Assembly (NCBI RefSeq): GCF_003812745.1
Contig: NZ_CP033831.1
Coordinates: forward strand, 2,170,001 to 2,234,000
Source of the DNA: Serratia sp. FDAARGOS_506
GTDB lineage: Bacteria > Pseudomonadota > Gammaproteobacteria > Enterobacterales > Enterobacteriaceae
Reading direction: 5' to 3'
Length of the DNA stretch: 64,000 nucleotides
The notes beneath the pieces are model-generated. The model searched no databases. It was given only the letters and a program-made list of their open reading frames with translations, and had not been told where the DNA came from. Below, one piece after another: positions 53,342 to 64,000 of the stretch. Made by a program: the position numbers and the translations under genes. Each line of letters begins with the position of its first letter. Position 1 is the stretch's first letter.

Positions 53342-56050
53342 ATGTTAGTGAAATTATTAACCAAAGTTTTTGGCAGCCGTAACGATCGTACCCTGCGCCG
53401 CATGCGCAAAGTGGTTGAGCAGATCAACCGCATGGAACCGGACATGGAGAAACTGTCCGATGACGAGCTGAAAGCGAAAACCAACGAGTTCCGGGCGCGC
53501 CTGGAGAAAGGCGAGTCGCTGGAAAGCCTGATCCCAGAGGCCTTCGCCGTGGTGCGTGAGGCGAGCAAACGCGTGTTCGGCATGCGTCACTTCGACGTGC
53601 AGCTGCTGGGCGGCATGGTGCTGAACGACCGCTGCATCGCCGAGATGCGTACCGGTGAAGGTAAAACCCTGACCGCGACGCTGCCGGCCTACCTGAACGC
53701 CCTGAGTGGCCGCGGCGTGCACGTCGTGACCGTCAACGACTATCTGGCGCAGCGTGACGCCGAAAACAACCGCCCGCTGTTCGAGTTCCTCGGCCTGAGC
53801 ATCGGCATCAACCTGCCGGGCATGCCGGCGCCGGCCAAGCGTGAGGCTTACGCCGCCGACATCACCTACGGCACCAACAACGAATACGGCTTCGACTACC
53901 TGCGCGACAACATGGCGTTCAGCCCGGAAGAGCGCGTGCAGCGCAAACTGCACTATGCGCTGGTGGATGAGGTGGACTCCATCCTGATCGATGAAGCGCG
54001 TACGCCGCTGATCATTTCTGGCCCGGCTGAAGACAGTTCCGAGATGTACATCAAGGTCAACAAGCTGATCCCTAAACTGATCCGCCAGGAAAAAGAAGAC
54101 TCCGACACCTTCAAGGGTGAAGGGCACTTCTCGGTGGATGAGAAGGCGCGTCAGGTCCACCTGACCGAACGTGGCCTGATCCTGATCGAAGAGATGCTGG
54201 TGGAAGCCGGCATCATGGATGAAGGCGAGTCGCTGTACTCGCCGACCAACATCATGCTGATGCACCACGTTACCGCCGCGCTGCGCGCCCACGTGCTGTT
54301 CACCCGCGACGTTGACTACATCGTGAAAGACGGTGAAGTGATCATCGTCGACGAACACACCGGGCGTACCATGCAGGGCCGCCGTTGGTCCGATGGCCTG
54401 CACCAGGCGGTAGAAGCCAAAGAAGGCGTGGAGATCCAGAACGAGAACCAGACGCTGGCTTCGATCACCTTCCAGAACTACTTCCGTCTGTACGAGAAGC
54501 TGGCCGGGATGACCGGTACCGCCGATACCGAAGCCTTCGAATTCAGCTCGATCTACAAGCTGGACACCATCGTGGTGCCAACCAACCGTCCGATGATCCG
54601 TAAGGACATGCCGGATCTGGTGTACATGACCGAGAAAGAGAAGATCGGCGCCATCATCGAAGACATCCGCGAGCGTACCGCCAAAGGCCAGCCGGTGCTG
54701 GTGGGTACCATCTCAATCGAGAAATCCGAAGTGGTTTCCCATGAGCTGACCAAAGCGGGTATCGAGCACAAGGTGCTGAACGCCAAATTCCACGCCATGG
54801 AAGCGGACATCGTCGCCCAGGCAGGCCAGAGCGGTGCGGTGACCATCGCCACCAACATGGCGGGCCGTGGTACCGATATCGTGCTGGGCGGCAGCTGGCA
54901 GGCCGAAGTGGCACTGTTGGAAGAGCCGACCGAAGAGCAGATCGAGGCCATCAAAGCGGCCTGGAAAGTGCGCCACGACGCGGTGCTGGCGGCGGGCGGC
55001 CTGCATATCATCGGTACCGAGCGCCATGAATCGCGCCGTATCGATAACCAGCTGCGCGGCCGTTCCGGTCGTCAGGGTGATGCCGGTTCATCCCGCTTCT
55101 ACCTGTCGATGGAAGATGCCCTGATGCGTATCTTCGCCTCGGATCGCGTATCCGGCATGATGCGTAAACTGGGCATGAAAGAAGGCGAAGCGATTGAGCA
55201 CCCGTGGGTGACCAAAGCGATCGCCAACGCCCAGCGCAAGGTAGAGAGCCGTAACTTCGACATCCGTAAGCAGCTGCTGGAATACGACGACGTCGCCAAC
55301 GATCAGCGCCGCGCCATCTACAGCCAGCGTAACGAATTGCTGGACGTGTCCGACGTGAGCGAAACCATCGCCAGCATCCGCGAGGACGTGTTAAAGAGCA
55401 CCATCGACAACTACATCACGCCGCAGTCGCTGGAAGAAGAGTGGGACATTCAGGGGTTGGAAGAGCGCCTGAAGAACGACTTCGATCTGGAGATGCCGAT
55501 CGCACAATGGCTGGACAAAGAGCCGGAATTGCACGAAGAGACGCTGCGCGAACGCATTCTGGAGAACGCCAAAGAGCAGTACCAGCGTAAGGAAGAAGTG
55601 GTCGGCAGCGAAATGATGCGCAACTTCGAGAAGGGCGTGATGCTGCAGACGCTGGATTCCCTGTGGAAAGAGCACCTGGCGGCGATGGACTACCTGCGTC
55701 AGGGTATCCACCTGCGCGGCTATGCGCAGAAGGATCCGAAGCAGGAGTACAAGCGTGAATCCTTCAACATGTTCGCCACCATGCTGGAATCGCTGAAATA
55801 TGAAGTGATCAGCGTGCTGAGCAAGGTACAGGTGCGGATGCCGGAAGAGGTGGAAGCGCTGGAGCAGCAACGCCGTGAAGAGGCCGAGCGCCTGGCGCAG
55901 CACCAACAGCTGAGCCACCACGACGAGAACGCGCTGGTGACCGAAGATCCGAACGCGCCGGCGACCGCCGAGCGTAAAGTGGGCCGCAACGATCCGTGCC
56001 CATGCGGCTCCGGCAAGAAATACAAGCAGTGCCACGGTCGCCTGCAGTAA
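53342..56050 (+). CDS. secA: Preprotein translocase ATPase SecA
   Basis: Motor ATPase that drives proteins through SecYEG. From the ATG at 53342 ([21 protein letters not shown]) it has 902 residues (E. coli 901); an in-frame ATG seven codons upstream is passed over as in E. coli. Walker [12 protein letters not shown] (about 102-112), [15 protein letters not shown] (Walker B region, about 209), [14 protein letters not shown] in NBD2, the helical scaffold, and the C-terminal zinc/SecB-binding [14 protein letters not shown]. Translation is expected to be set by SecM arrest. A strong terminator follows. Confidence 0.97.
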   Translation: MLVKLLTKVFGSRNDRTLRRMRKVVEQINRMEPDMEKLSDDELKAKTNEFRARLEKGESLESLIPEAFAVVREASKRVFGMRHFDVQLLGGMVLNDRCIAEMRTGEGKTLTATLPAYLNALSGRGVHVVTVNDYLAQRDAENNRPLFEFLGLSIGINLPGMPAPAKREAYAADITYGTNNEYGFDYLRDNMAFSPEERVQRKLHYALVDEVDSILIDEARTPLIISGPAEDSSEMYIKVNKLIPKLIRQEKEDSDTFKGEGHFSVDEKARQVHLTERGLILIEEMLVEAGIMDEGESLYSPTNIMLMHHVTAALRAHVLFTRDVDYIVKDGEVIIVDEHTGRTMQGRRWSDGLHQAVEAKEGVEIQNENQTLASITFQNYFRLYEKLAGMTGTADTEAFEFSSIYKLDTIVVPTNRPMIRKDMPDLVYMTEKEKIGAIIEDIRERTAKGQPVLVGTISIEKSEVVSHELTKAGIEHKVLNAKFHAMEADIVAQAGQSGAVTIATNMAGRGTDIVLGGSWQAEVALLEEPTEEQIEAIKAAWKVRHDAVLAAGGLHIIGTERHESRRIDNQLRGRSGRQGDAGSSRFYLSMEDALMRIFASDRVSGMMRKLGMKEGEAIEHPWVTKAIANAQRKVESRNFDIRKQLLEYDDVANDQRRAIYSQRNELLDVSDVSETIASIREDVLKSTIDNYITPQSLEEEWDIQGLEERLKNDFDLEMPIAQWLDKEPELHEETLRERILENAKEQYQRKEEVVGSEMMRNFEKGVMLQTLDSLWKEHLAAMDYLRQGIHLRGYAQKDPKQEYKRESFNMFATMLESLKYEVISVLSKVQVRMPEEVEALEQQRREEAERLAQHQQLSHHDENALVTEDPNAPATAERKVGRNDPCPCGSGKKYKQCHGRLQ

Positions 56051-56077
56051 TGCCGGCCGCGGTTAACCGATAATACC

Positions 56078-56108
56078 CAGGGGTTCAGCTTGCTGAGCCC
56101 CTGTTTTT
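56078..56108 (+). terminator. Terminator between secA and mutT
   Basis: CAGGGGTTCAG pairs with CTGAGCCCCTG (11 bp, one G-U) around a 4-base loop and is followed by six T. It ends the secM-secA message 22 bases before mutT. Confidence 0.92.
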
Positions 56109-56130
56109 TGACACCCATCAGGAGGGTGAG

Positions 56131-56535
56131 ATGAAACATCTGAATATCGCCGTGGGCATCATCCGTAATGCGCAACGGGAAATTTTTATTACCCGCCGCG
56201 CCGCCGACGCGCACATGGCCGGATTCTGGGAGTTTCCCGGCGGCAAGATCGAACAGGGTGAAACGCCGGAGCAGGCGCTGAGCCGCGAACTGCGAGAAGA
56301 GACCGGTATCGAAGCCGAACGCGCCGAGCTGCTGGAGGTGGTGGAGCACCGCTTCAGCGATCGCATCGTGACGCTGAATTTTTATCTGGTGGAAGCCTGG
56401 GCGGGTGAGCCGTTCGGTCGTGAGGGGCAACCGATGCGCTGGGTAAAACAGGCGGATCTGCGTGAAGACGAGTTCCCGGAAGCCAACATCGGCATTATTC
56501 AGCTGTTGGTGGCGCAGGCGAACGCCGCGCAATAA
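56131..56535 (+). CDS. mutT: 8-oxo-dGTP diphosphatase MutT
   Basis: Nudix hydrolase that removes 8-oxo-dGTP from the nucleotide pool, preventing A:T to C:G transversions. It has 134 residues (E. coli 129). The Nudix box GGKIEQGETPEQAL, then SRELREETGI, spans residues 37-60 and matches the GX5EX7REUXEEXGU consensus. ATG start with AGGAGG upstream. In spite of the terminator before it, the E. coli order secA-mutT is kept. It is convergent with yacG across 39 bases. Confidence 0.96.
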   Translation: MKHLNIAVGIIRNAQREIFITRRAADAHMAGFWEFPGGKIEQGETPEQALSRELREETGIEAERAELLEVVEHRFSDRIVTLNFYLVEAWAGEPFGREGQPMRWVKQADLREDEFPEANIGIIQLLVAQANAAQ

Positions 56536-56574
56536 CAAGATTGGCCTGGCGGGCGCCAGGCCAATAGCGGACGA

Positions 56575-56766
56575 TCAGCGATCGTCCATTTCACTCCAGT
56601 CATCGCTTTCCGACAGATCGCTGTTACTCGGAATGCGCTTCTCTTCATCGGCCCATTCGCCCAGATCGATCAATTGGCAGCGCTTGCTGCAAAACGGACG
56701 GAACGGGCTGACTTCGCCCCAAACCACGCCGGTGCCACAGGTTGGGCATTTTACTACGGTCGTCAT
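56575..56766 (-). CDS. yacG: DNA gyrase inhibitor YacG (zinc finger)
   Basis: Small zinc protein that binds GyrB and blocks gyrase binding to DNA. It has 63 residues (E. coli 65). The four cysteines are C7, C10, C26 and C30 (CPTC...FCSKRC). The C-terminal tail ([13 protein letters not shown]) is strongly acidic, as in the family. Last gene of the coaE-zapD-yacG operon, 51 bases after zapD. ATG at 56766 with AAGGAACC upstream. Confidence 0.94.
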   Translation of the reverse strand: MTTVVKCPTCGTGVVWGEVSPFRPFCSKRCQLIDLGEWADEEKRIPSNSDLSESDDWSEMDDR

Positions 56767-56817
56767 AACGGTTCCTTACACCTTCTGTAAGTGCTGAGAA
56801 GGCTTTCTTTCACAAGT

Positions 56818-57570
56818 TCAACAACAGGCCAGTTCGAACGTCAGACGTTCAGGTACCACGCCATTTTCGCTGTCCAGCGGCAGGAAACGAATGGCATAGC
56901 GCGTCTTGTGGCCGGAAATTTGCGGGTAAAGCTGCGGCGCCAGATGGAGGCGCAGGCGCAGGAGATCCGCTCCTTCGGCATTGTCCTGGAAAAAGCCGTT
57001 CAGGCTGATTTGATTGCGGAACGGCCCGGATTGGCGGATCAGATCCAACACCATGATCAGCGCCTGGTTCAGCGGATCCAGCGATTGCAACCAAGCGGCG
57101 ACGTCGGCATCGCGATCCTGCTGCGGCGCGTGCATCCACATGTGCAGGGTCGGCAGATCGAAGCTGCAGCAGCCACCGGGAATATTCAGCCGCTGACGCA
57201 CCAGGCCGATCAGCCGGTCTTCACGCAGCGCCTGACCGAGGCGCGGCGCCGCCATCAGCGCCGATGAACGCGATTTCAACTGGCCGCGCAGCTGATCGAT
57301 CAGCGCCATGTCCACGCCCGGCACATCGGCCCAGGCCAACAGTTTCTGCTGCTGACGTTCCAGCTCTTTAAGCAGTTCGGTGCGTACTTCGCCGCGCTCC
57401 AGTACGTCCAGCAAGTCGGAGACGGTGCGAAAGAAGGTGAGGGCGATGGCGGTTTCACTCAGGGCGCGTTGGCCGTGCAGCTGTTGCAGCAGGAATTCGA
57501 TGCGCAGCCAGGTGCGCATTTTTTCGTTCAAGGGGTGTTCAAAGAGAACGGTTGGGGAAACATCACTCAT
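56818..57570 (-). CDS. zapD: Z-ring-associated protein ZapD (YacF)
   Basis: Cytoplasmic protein that crosslinks FtsZ filaments by binding their C-terminal peptide. It has 250 residues (E. coli 247). It is mainly alpha-helical in the first part ([25 protein letters not shown] is typical), with a beta-rich C-terminal domain. The ATG at 57570 lies 5 bases after the coaE stop, so both are co-transcribed. Its partner FtsZ is encoded 6 kb away in this window. Confidence 0.95.
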   Translation of the reverse strand: MSDVSPTVLFEHPLNEKMRTWLRIEFLLQQLHGQRALSETAIALTFFRTVSDLLDVLERGEVRTELLKELERQQQKLLAWADVPGVDMALIDQLRGQLKSRSSALMAAPRLGQALREDRLIGLVRQRLNIPGGCCSFDLPTLHMWMHAPQQDRDADVAAWLQSLDPLNQALIMVLDLIRQSGPFRNQISLNGFFQDNAEGADLLRLRLHLAPQLYPQISGHKTRYAIRFLPLDSENGVVPERLTFELACC

Positions 57571-57575
57571 GCAGT

Positions 57576-58190
57576 TTAATCCTGTTGGGGCGCTGTTGCC
57601 GCCAGTTCAAGGTAGCGACGATGCAGTGCGGCGACCTGTGGCTCTATCCCCTGAGCGGCGCCGCTGTTGTCAATAATGTCATCCGCCACGGCGAGGCGCT
57701 GCTGGCGCGTGGCCTGGGCGGCGAGAATGCTTTGTGCTTGCTCACGGCTGACGCCGTCGCGCGCGATGGTGCGAGCCAACTGGATTTCGGCGTCAACGTC
57801 GATCACCAGCACCCGATCGGCGCGATCCTGCAGACCGTTTTCCACCAACAGCGGCACGATCCACAGCGCGTACGGGCTGGTGGTCTGCGCCAGTTGACGC
57901 TGGGTTTCACGGTGTATCAGCGGATGCAGCAGTTGGTTCAGCCAGGTTTTGTCATCGGGATGGCTAAAGATACGCTTACGTAGCGCAGCGCGGTTCAACG
58001 CGCCGTCCGGCAGCAACATTTCATTACCAAATCGCTCGGCTATCGCGGCCAAAGCAGGGGTGCCCGGCTCGACGACCTGACGGGCGATCACGTCGGCATC
58101 GACAAGGGTTGCGCCGTGGCGCGCAAAAGCGTTCGCGACGGTCGTCTTGCCGCTGCCTATGCCCCCGGTCAACGCAACAATGTAGGCCAT
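57576..58190 (-). CDS. coaE: Dephospho-CoA kinase CoaE
   Basis: Last step of coenzyme A synthesis: phosphorylation of dephospho-CoA at the ribose 3'-hydroxyl. It has 204 residues (E. coli 206). P-loop GGIGSGKTT at 9-17; the [15 protein letters not shown] segment (about 29-43) forms the CoA domain; [11 protein letters not shown] and the LID region [10 protein letters not shown] follow. ATG at 58190. First gene of coaE-zapD-yacG; divergent from guaC over 362 bases. Confidence 0.96.
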   Translation of the reverse strand: MAYIVALTGGIGSGKTTVANAFARHGATLVDADVIARQVVEPGTPALAAIAERFGNEMLLPDGALNRAALRKRIFSHPDDKTWLNQLLHPLIHRETQRQLAQTTSPYALWIVPLLVENGLQDRADRVLVIDVDAEIQLARTIARDGVSREQAQSILAAQATRQQRLAVADDIIDNSGAAQGIEPQVAALHRRYLELAATAPQQD

Positions 58191-58552
58191 GGTGTTAGGT
58201 GCATCCGATGTTCATAAAAAAATAATAGACGAATCATAAAGCGATCGCGCAGAAGTGCAAGTCGGCAGGCGGCGCTTACGCGTCGGCGCCGATCGGACGG
58301 CGAGAAAAAGCGCAGCGGCACGGCAAAAATGAGCGGGCAATCACACTGCGATTATGCAGGTAAATTTGTCGGATTGTAGCGTAAATAAAGGCGAATTCGC
58401 AGTCTTGTTCGGCGATTATTAGCGCGTATTATAACGTCACTGGAACTGGCATTAATCTCGCCGCCGCCTTTTCGCGTCAATGGAAAGCCGTCGGGCAGAG
58501 GTTCGAATATCCTCCTTGCGATCCGTCGCCATTAACCAGGAAATCATGAGTC
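58191..58552. promoter_or_regulatory. coaE-guaC divergent intergenic region
   Basis: 362 bases without a gene. A candidate guaC promoter is TTGTTC (58405-58410), 16 bases, TATTAT (58427-58432); the start would be about 115 bases before guaC. The coaE promoter must read leftward from the first part, where AATCATAAAG-like A/T-rich DNA lies at 58200-58240, but I could not fix its boxes. A GCCGCC-rich stretch follows at 58461-58468. Confidence 0.45.
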
Positions 58553-59596
58553 ATGCGTATTGAAGAAGATTTGAAATTGGGCTTTAAAGACGTGTTGATC
58601 CGCCCTAAGCGCTCCACGCTGAAAAGCCGTTCCGAGGTCGAACTGGAACGTCAGTTTACCTTCAAGCATTCAGGTTGCAGCTGGTCCGGCGTGCCGATTA
58701 TCGCCGCCAACATGGACACGGTGGGCACCTTCCGCATGGCCGAGGCCCTGGCTTCTTTCGACGTTCTCACCGCCGTACACAAACATTACAGCGTCGAGCA
58801 ATGGGCTGACTTCGTGCAGCGCAGTCCGGAATCGGTGCTGCGACACGTGATGGTGTCCACCGGTACTTCCGAGGCTGACTTCGCCAAAATGCAGCAGATC
58901 CTGGCTCTGTCTCCGGCGCTGAAATTCATCTGCATCGATGTGGCCAATGGTTACTCTGAACACTTCGTCGCCTTCCTGCAGAAAGCGCGCGAAGCCTGCC
59001 CGAATCACGTGATCTGCGCCGGCAACGTAGTGACCGGCGAGATGGTGGAAGAGCTGATCCTCTCTGGCGCCGACATCGTTAAGGTCGGCATCGGCCCGGG
59101 TTCAGTCTGCACCACCCGCGTGAAAACCGGCGTAGGCTACCCGCAGCTGTCGGCGGTGATCGAATGCGCCGATGCAGCCCACGGGCTGGGTGGCCAAATC
59201 GTCAGCGACGGCGGCTGCTCGGTACCGGGCGACGTCGCCAAAGCCTTCGGTGGCGGTGCTGACTTCGTGATGCTGGGCGGCATGCTGGCCGGCCACGACG
59301 AGTGCGAAGGCACTGTCGTGGAAGAAAACGGCGAGAAGTTCATGCTGTTCTATGGCATGAGCTCCGAGTCGGCGATGAAACGCCACGTCGGCGGCGTCGC
59401 GGAGTATCGCGCGGCCGAAGGCAAAACCGTCAAGCTGCCGCTGCGGGGCGAAGTGGAGTTCACCGTGCGCGATATCCTCGGCGGCCTGCGTTCCGCTTGC
59501 ACTTACGTCGGTGCCGAGCGCCTGAAAGAGCTCACCAAGCGCACTACCTTTATCCGCGTCGCGGAACAGGAAAACCGGGTCTTCGGCAGCAAATAA
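58553..59596 (+). CDS. guaC: GMP reductase GuaC
   Basis: NADPH-dependent conversion of GMP to IMP in purine salvage. It has 347 residues, same as E. coli. IMPDH-like TIM barrel; the catalytic cysteine is in [13 protein letters not shown] (C186), with [25 protein letters not shown] and the [13 protein letters not shown] flap. ATG at 58553 ([15 protein letters not shown]); an out-of-frame ATG lies seven bases upstream. Monocistronic and convergent with hofC. Confidence 0.97.
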   Translation: MRIEEDLKLGFKDVLIRPKRSTLKSRSEVELERQFTFKHSGCSWSGVPIIAANMDTVGTFRMAEALASFDVLTAVHKHYSVEQWADFVQRSPESVLRHVMVSTGTSEADFAKMQQILALSPALKFICIDVANGYSEHFVAFLQKAREACPNHVICAGNVVTGEMVEELILSGADIVKVGIGPGSVCTTRVKTGVGYPQLSAVIECADAAHGLGGQIVSDGGCSVPGDVAKAFGGGADFVMLGGMLAGHDECEGTVVEENGEKFMLFYGMSSESAMKRHVGGVAEYRAAEGKTVKLPLRGEVEFTVRDILGGLRSACTYVGAERLKELTKRTTFIRVAEQENRVFGSK

Positions 59597-59612
59597 GCCG
59601 CACCTTGCATTC

Positions 59613-59635
59613 GGGCGCAGCGCTTCGCGGCGCCC
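59613..59635. terminator. Hairpin between convergent guaC and hofC
   Basis: GGGCGC and GCGCCC (59613-59635) pair around a loop with an inner CG...CG. It is 17 bases past the guaC stop; the U-tract is weak on both strands. Confidence 0.55.
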
Positions 59636-59648
59636 GCTATTCTCTGCT

Positions 59649-60848
59649 TTATCCCAGCACGCTGCCCAGTTGAAAAATAGGCAGGTACATGGCGATCACC
59701 AAAGCGCCGACAATCCCGCCCACCACCAGCATCAGCAGCGGCTCCAGCGTTTGAGCCAGCGTGTCGGCCAACTCATGCGTTTGCCGTTCGTACCACTGCG
59801 CCAATTTATCCAGCAAGGCGTCCAGCGAACCGGATTCTTCGCCCACCCGCACCAGCTGCCGGCATAGCGGCGGAAACAGCGGTTGCAGGCCCAGGGCATG
59901 ATGAAACGCCTCGCCTTCGGCGATCTGCCGCTGCACCTGCTCCAGTGCCTGTTTGTACAGCAGATGATCCGCCGCCAGCGCCGCCGCGTTTAAGCCTTCC
60001 ACCAGCGTCAGCCCCGCGCGTTGGGTCATACTCAGGATGCGAAATGTTTGGCTCAGCGCGCCGCCGCTCACCAGCCGGGCGATCAGCGGCAGGCGTAACA
60101 AGGCCGTCTGTTCACGTCGGCGCCACGGTGGGCGCGGATGCAGCCAGCGGCAATAGCCGAACACCAACGTGCCGAGTAGCAGCACCAGGTAGGGGCCAAC
60201 GGCGATCAGCAGCGTGGAGAACCCCAATAACCCTCGGGTAAACCAGGGCAGCGGCGCATCGAACGATTGATAAACCTTGGCGAACTCCGGCAGCACCATC
60301 ACCAGCATCAGCACGCTGACCAGCAGCGCCACCGCACAGATGAAAAGGGGATAGCGCAGCGCTTTGGTCACCTTGCGGCGCAGCAGTAGCTGGGCTTCCT
60401 GCTGTTGCGCCAACTGCAGGCAGCAGCGATCGAGGTTGCCGGTCAGTTCACCGATGGCGATCAGCTGACGATAGATAAGTGGAAAAATTCCCTGTTGTTC
60501 GGCGAGGCTTTCGGAGAGCGGCTGCCCTTCGCGCACTTGTTCAGCCAACTGGCGCAACAGACAGCGCCAGGCCGCCGAAGGATGGTCTGCTGCCAGTAGC
60601 TGCAGCGCATTGAGCAGCGGTAACCCGGCTTGCAGCAGAGTGGAAAGTTGGCGGGTGAAGTGGATTAGGGGCTCTCCGTGCCACTGGCCGGGCGTGATGC
60701 GTTTACCGTGCCCGATCCGCCAAGGCTGCAGACCTTGTTCGATCAGTAACTGGCTCACCTGCCGTTTTTCATCGCTCATCAGTTCGCCGCGGCGCAAGGC
60801 GCCCTGAGCGTCGAAAGCTTGCCAAAGAAACAGCCGGTGCGTTTTCAT
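59649..60848 (-). CDS. hofC: Type IV pilus inner-membrane platform protein HofC (PilC-type)
   Basis: Polytopic inner-membrane platform protein for type IV pilus assembly. It has 399 residues (E. coli HofC 400). Two T2SS-F domains: the first about 55-180 (FTRQLSTLLQAGLPLLNALQLL), the second about 260-385 (FRILSMTQRAGLTLVEGLNAAA), each with GLPL- or GLTL-type motifs; hydrophobic segments near 170-190, 208-228 and 368-390. Its start overlaps hofB by four bases. Last gene of ppdD-hofB-hofC. Confidence 0.93.
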   Translation of the reverse strand: MKTHRLFLWQAFDAQGALRRGELMSDEKRQVSQLLIEQGLQPWRIGHGKRITPGQWHGEPLIHFTRQLSTLLQAGLPLLNALQLLAADHPSAAWRCLLRQLAEQVREGQPLSESLAEQQGIFPLIYRQLIAIGELTGNLDRCCLQLAQQQEAQLLLRRKVTKALRYPLFICAVALLVSVLMLVMVLPEFAKVYQSFDAPLPWFTRGLLGFSTLLIAVGPYLVLLLGTLVFGYCRWLHPRPPWRRREQTALLRLPLIARLVSGGALSQTFRILSMTQRAGLTLVEGLNAAALAADHLLYKQALEQVQRQIAEGEAFHHALGLQPLFPPLCRQLVRVGEESGSLDALLDKLAQWYERQTHELADTLAQTLEPLLMLVVGGIVGALVIAMYLPIFQLGSVLG

Positions 60849-62287
60849 GGTGTGGTTACGCCGAGCTGGGCGACGTCGACCACGCGGTACAGTTCTTCCA
60901 ACGAGGTTGTGCCTTCGCTGGCTAGCGTCAGCCCGGCCTGCAGCAGCGACTGCTGCCCCTGCTCGCAGGCGATATCCGCGAGTTGGCTGGGAGTGGCGTT
61001 CGCCAGCAACGCCGCCTGTATTGCAGGCGTAATGGCCAACAGCTCATACACGCCGATGCGCCCATAGTAGCCGCCGAAGCAATGTTCGCAGCCGTCGGCG
61101 CGCCAGGCAATCAGCGGTTCCGGCCAGATCGCGGCGGGGAAATGCGTCGGCTGGCTGTGCGGATAGCGGCAGTGACGACACAGCCTGCGCACCAGCCGCT
61201 GCGCGATGACCAGCTTCAGGCAGCCGGCGAGCAGGTAGCCGGGGATGCCTATGTGCCTCAGGCGCGTCAGGGTTTCGCCGGTGGAGTTGGTATGCAGCGT
61301 CGACAGCACCAGATGGCCGGTTTGCGCGGCCTTGACCGCAATCTCTGCAGTTTCAGCATCGCGGATCTCGCCGATCATGATGACGTCCGGATCCTGGCGC
61401 AACAGGGCGCGTAGCACCCGGGCGAAGCTCAGCTCGGTTTTGGCGTTGATCTGAGTTTGATTAACGCCAAACAGCGGGATCTCAACCGGATCTTCGACGC
61501 TGCACAGATTGCTTTGCGCATCGTTCAGCTGACGCAGACCGCTGTATAGCGTCACCGTCTTACCGCTGCCGGTCGGGCCGGTTACCAGGATCAAACCTTG
61601 CGGGCAGGCCAGCGCCGTCGCGTAGCGCGCCAGATCCGCCCGGCTCATGCCCAGTTGATCCAGTGGGAGTTCCTGTTGCTCGCCCTGCTGAACGCGCAGC
61701 ACCACCTTTTCGCCGTGTAGCGTCGGCAGGGTGGCGATACGCATGGCATAGTGCGCGCTGTCCAGCGTCAGGCTGAGTTGCCCGTCCTGAGGCTGACGGC
61801 GCTCGGCGATATCCAACTGGCCGAGGATCTTCAGTCGGGCGATGAGCCGTGCGGTCAGCTGCGGCGGTGGTGAGGTGAGGGTTTGCAGCACGCCGTCGAT
61901 GCGCAGGCGAATGCGAAAATGCTGTCGAAAGGGCTCGAAGTGAATGTCCGAGGCGCGGCGCTGGATGGCCAGGCGCAGCGTCTGGTTGATGAACTGCACC
62001 ACCGGCGCATCGCCGTCGTCGGGGTAGGCGATGTCAACGGTGTCTTCTTCGGCTGCCAGCGGCGCAGGCAGCGAATCGTGGCGTTGGTTCAGCGCCAATT
62101 CCAGCCTGGCCGCCGGCCATTGCTCCAGGTGGATGCGTTTACCGGTGGCGAAACGCAACGCCGCCAGCAACCCTTGGGGCGCTTCTTCACAGAGTGCGAT
62201 CGTCAGGGTGGTCGGATCTTCGTTCAGCGCCAGCGCTTGATAGCGCCGGCACAGGGCGTGAACCTCTTCGCTGATTTGTGCGTTCAT
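60845..62287 (-). CDS. hofB: Type IV pilus assembly ATPase HofB (PilB/GspE family)
   Basis: Cytoplasmic ATPase for pilus extension. From the ATG at 62287 (MNAQISEEVHALC) it has 480 residues; E. coli HofB has 461. The alternative start at 62332 would overlap ppdD. Visible: ASDIHFEPF (Asp box), RLKILGQLDIAERRQPQDGQL, Walker A GPTGSGKT, ILRALLRQDPDVIMIGEIRD (Walker B), TGHLVLSTLHTN, and the C-terminal tetracysteine zinc region CRHCRYP with CEHCF. It starts 5 bases after ppdD. Confidence 0.94.
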   Translation of the reverse strand: MNAQISEEVHALCRRYQALALNEDPTTLTIALCEEAPQGLLAALRFATGKRIHLEQWPAARLELALNQRHDSLPAPLAAEEDTVDIAYPDDGDAPVVQFINQTLRLAIQRRASDIHFEPFRQHFRIRLRIDGVLQTLTSPPPQLTARLIARLKILGQLDIAERRQPQDGQLSLTLDSAHYAMRIATLPTLHGEKVVLRVQQGEQQELPLDQLGMSRADLARYATALACPQGLILVTGPTGSGKTVTLYSGLRQLNDAQSNLCSVEDPVEIPLFGVNQTQINAKTELSFARVLRALLRQDPDVIMIGEIRDAETAEIAVKAAQTGHLVLSTLHTNSTGETLTRLRHIGIPGYLLAGCLKLVIAQRLVRRLCRHCRYPHSQPTHFPAAIWPEPLIAWRADGCEHCFGGYYGRIGVYELLAITPAIQAALLANATPSQLADIACEQGQQSLLQAGLTLASEGTTSLEELYRVVDVAQLGVTTP

Positions 62288-62292
62288 CGCTG

Positions 62293-62730
62293 TTACTCCG
62301 CCGCGTTGTCGAAGCGGAAGACTTCCTGGCACACCTCAACCAGCGTTGCGTTTTCGCTGCTGCACAGCCGGCTCCAGCGGGTCAGCCCATCGGCGTTCGC
62401 TTTGGGGGTTAATGCCACCGCCAGCCCTTGCAGCGTTTGGGTGCCGGTCAGAGTGATCACGCCTTTGACAACTTTCACCCCGCTGACGTAACGCGACGTG
62501 CCGCCGGTGGGAATACCTTTGCTGCCGGCCTCACAGCTGGCGGGGGCGCCTTCGTCCAGCACGCACAGTTCGACCGCCAGTTTATACGGCGCCATGGTTT
62601 GCAGCATGTCGGTCATCGCCGCTTTCTGGATGTAGCGCTGGTAGGCAGGGATGCCGATGGCGCTGAGGATGGCGATGATGGCGATGACCACCATCAGTTC
62701 TATCAGGGTAAAGCCACGTTGCGTTTCCAT
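62293..62730 (-). CDS. ppdD: Major type IV pilin PpdD
   Basis: Type IVa major pilin precursor. It has 145 residues (E. coli 146). The prepilin peptide is METQRG; cleavage after G6 gives mature F7-TLIE, with the key glutamate at E11 and a hydrophobic helix to about residue 30. Four cysteines (ELC near 57, SC near 66, LC near 123, VC near 133) match the two disulfides of PpdD. The C-terminus EVFRFDN is conserved. First gene of the operon; convergent to nothing, it follows nadC after a hairpin. The pilus machinery genes hofMNOPQ and the prepilin peptidase lie outside this window. Confidence 0.95.
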   Translation of the reverse strand: METQRGFTLIELMVVIAIIAILSAIGIPAYQRYIQKAAMTDMLQTMAPYKLAVELCVLDEGAPASCEAGSKGIPTGGTSRYVSGVKVVKGVITLTGTQTLQGLAVALTPKANADGLTRWSRLCSSENATLVEVCQEVFRFDNAAE

Positions 62731-62890
62731 GCGTTGTCTCCTCCATAGGGTGTGGAAGACAACGGTAGCGACTTGCTTGGGGGCGCGGCGAGGGGCTTTT
62801 GCGCGTTTCTCGGCGGGCTTCCATCGCTAATGATGTTGTTTGCAGCGGTGAAAAAAACGGTGCGAGGGGCTTCGCAATTTTGCGGTAATG

Positions 62891-62910
62891 CCCCCGGCAA
62901 AGGCCGGGGG
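62891..62910 (-). terminator. Hairpin after nadC
   Basis: Perfect 8-bp stem CCCCCGGC / GCCGGGGG with a 4-base loop, 8 bases past the nadC stop on the minus strand. The downstream U-tract is short (CATT). Confidence 0.6.
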
Positions 62911-62918
62911 AGAGGAAA

Positions 62919-63830
<912 letters not shown>

Positions 63831-63893
63831 TTAGATCGTAGGGGAACATGCTACTCTGTTGCAGGAATAAGTACCACCGCAGAGAGGTGTCTG

Positions 63894-64000
63894 ATGCAGT
63901 TGGAAAATGGCTGGATTGTCGGGGTGACGCGAGTGGTCTCGCCGCACTGCGATCGGCGTCCGGATGACGAGCCCCCCTCGCTGCTGGTCATCCACAATAT
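63894..64000 (+). CDS. ampD: N-acetyl-anhydromuramyl-L-alanine amidase AmpD, 5' end only
   Basis: Cytosolic zinc amidase that recycles anhydro-muropeptides and so keeps AmpC beta-lactamase induction low. Only about 35 codons are inside the window: MQLENGWIVGVTRVVSPHCD followed by RRPDDEPPSLLVIHNI. The family features ENGW, SPHCDxRP and the start of the LLVIHNISLPP strand, with the first Zn-ligand histidine, are visible. ATG at 63894 with AGAGGTG upstream. The window ends here, so completeness cannot be judged. Confidence 0.93.
   Translation, partial: MQLENGWIVGVTRVVSPHCDRRPDDEPPSLLVIHN

Overview
The window reads as chromosomal core DNA of a GC-rich member of the Enterobacterales, most likely Serratia (S. 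marcescens group) or a close relative. The gene order from lptD to ampD follows the 0-2.7 min region of Escherichia coli K-12, the proteins align with their E. coli counterparts nearly end to end, third codon positions are strongly G/C, and an ERIC element is present. No phage, insertion sequence, CRISPR array, rRNA or tRNA was seen. The genus call is inference from recalled family sequences; no search was run.

Layout. 1-9.6 kb: lptD (5' part only), djlA, an ERIC repeat, rluA, rapA, polB, yabI. 9.6-11.9 kb: the ivbL-ilvB-ilvN operon (acetohydroxy acid synthase I) with its valine-rich attenuator, which E. coli carries elsewhere. 12-15.4 kb: thiQ-thiP-thiB behind a TPP riboswitch. 15.4-18.7 kb: the glucose-phosphate stress module sgrR / SgrS-SgrT / setA. 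18.7-20.3 kb: an SLC13/DASS dicarboxylate transporter behind a structured leader. 20.4-25.3 kb: leuLABCD with attenuator and promoter. 25.3-29.3 kb: an AT-rich region with leuO, then a long-chain acyl-CoA synthetase not found at this place in E. coli. 29.4-32.9 kb: ilvIH (acetohydroxy acid synthase III) and cra. 32.9-34.2 kb: alaE and an AT-rich gene-free stretch. 34.1-52.1 kb: the dcw division and cell-wall cluster mraZ-rsmH-ftsL-ftsI-murE-murF-mraY-murD-ftsW-murG-murC-ddlB-ftsQ-ftsA-ftsZ-lpxC, tightly packed and mostly overlapping. 52.2-58.2 kb: a DciA-like (DUF721) gene divergent from secM, then secA, mutT and the opposite-strand coaE-zapD-yacG operon. 58.5-64 kb: guaC, the ppdD-hofB-hofC type IV pilus operon, nadC and the first codons of ampD.

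How the parts work together. Branched-chain amino acid synthesis is unusually concentrated: two acetohydroxy acid synthases (one with a valine-rich leader peptide), the leucine operon (leucine-rich leader peptide), the LeuO regulator and an alanine exporter lie within about 24 kb. The dcw cluster makes the lipid II precursor (murE/F/D/C, ddlB, mraY, murG) beside the divisome proteins that use it (ftsL/I/W/Q/A/Z). RNA-level control is common: TPP riboswitch, SgrS, two attenuators, the SecM arrest peptide, and a probable ORF-internal FtsO-type sponge RNA inside ftsI with a long match to the RybB seed.

The observations most worth checking are the FtsO-like element and codon-usage anomaly in ftsI, the structured leader plus overlapping small ORF before the DASS transporter, the DciA-like gene, the changed SecM arrest motif, and the acyl-CoA synthetase between leuO and ilvI.
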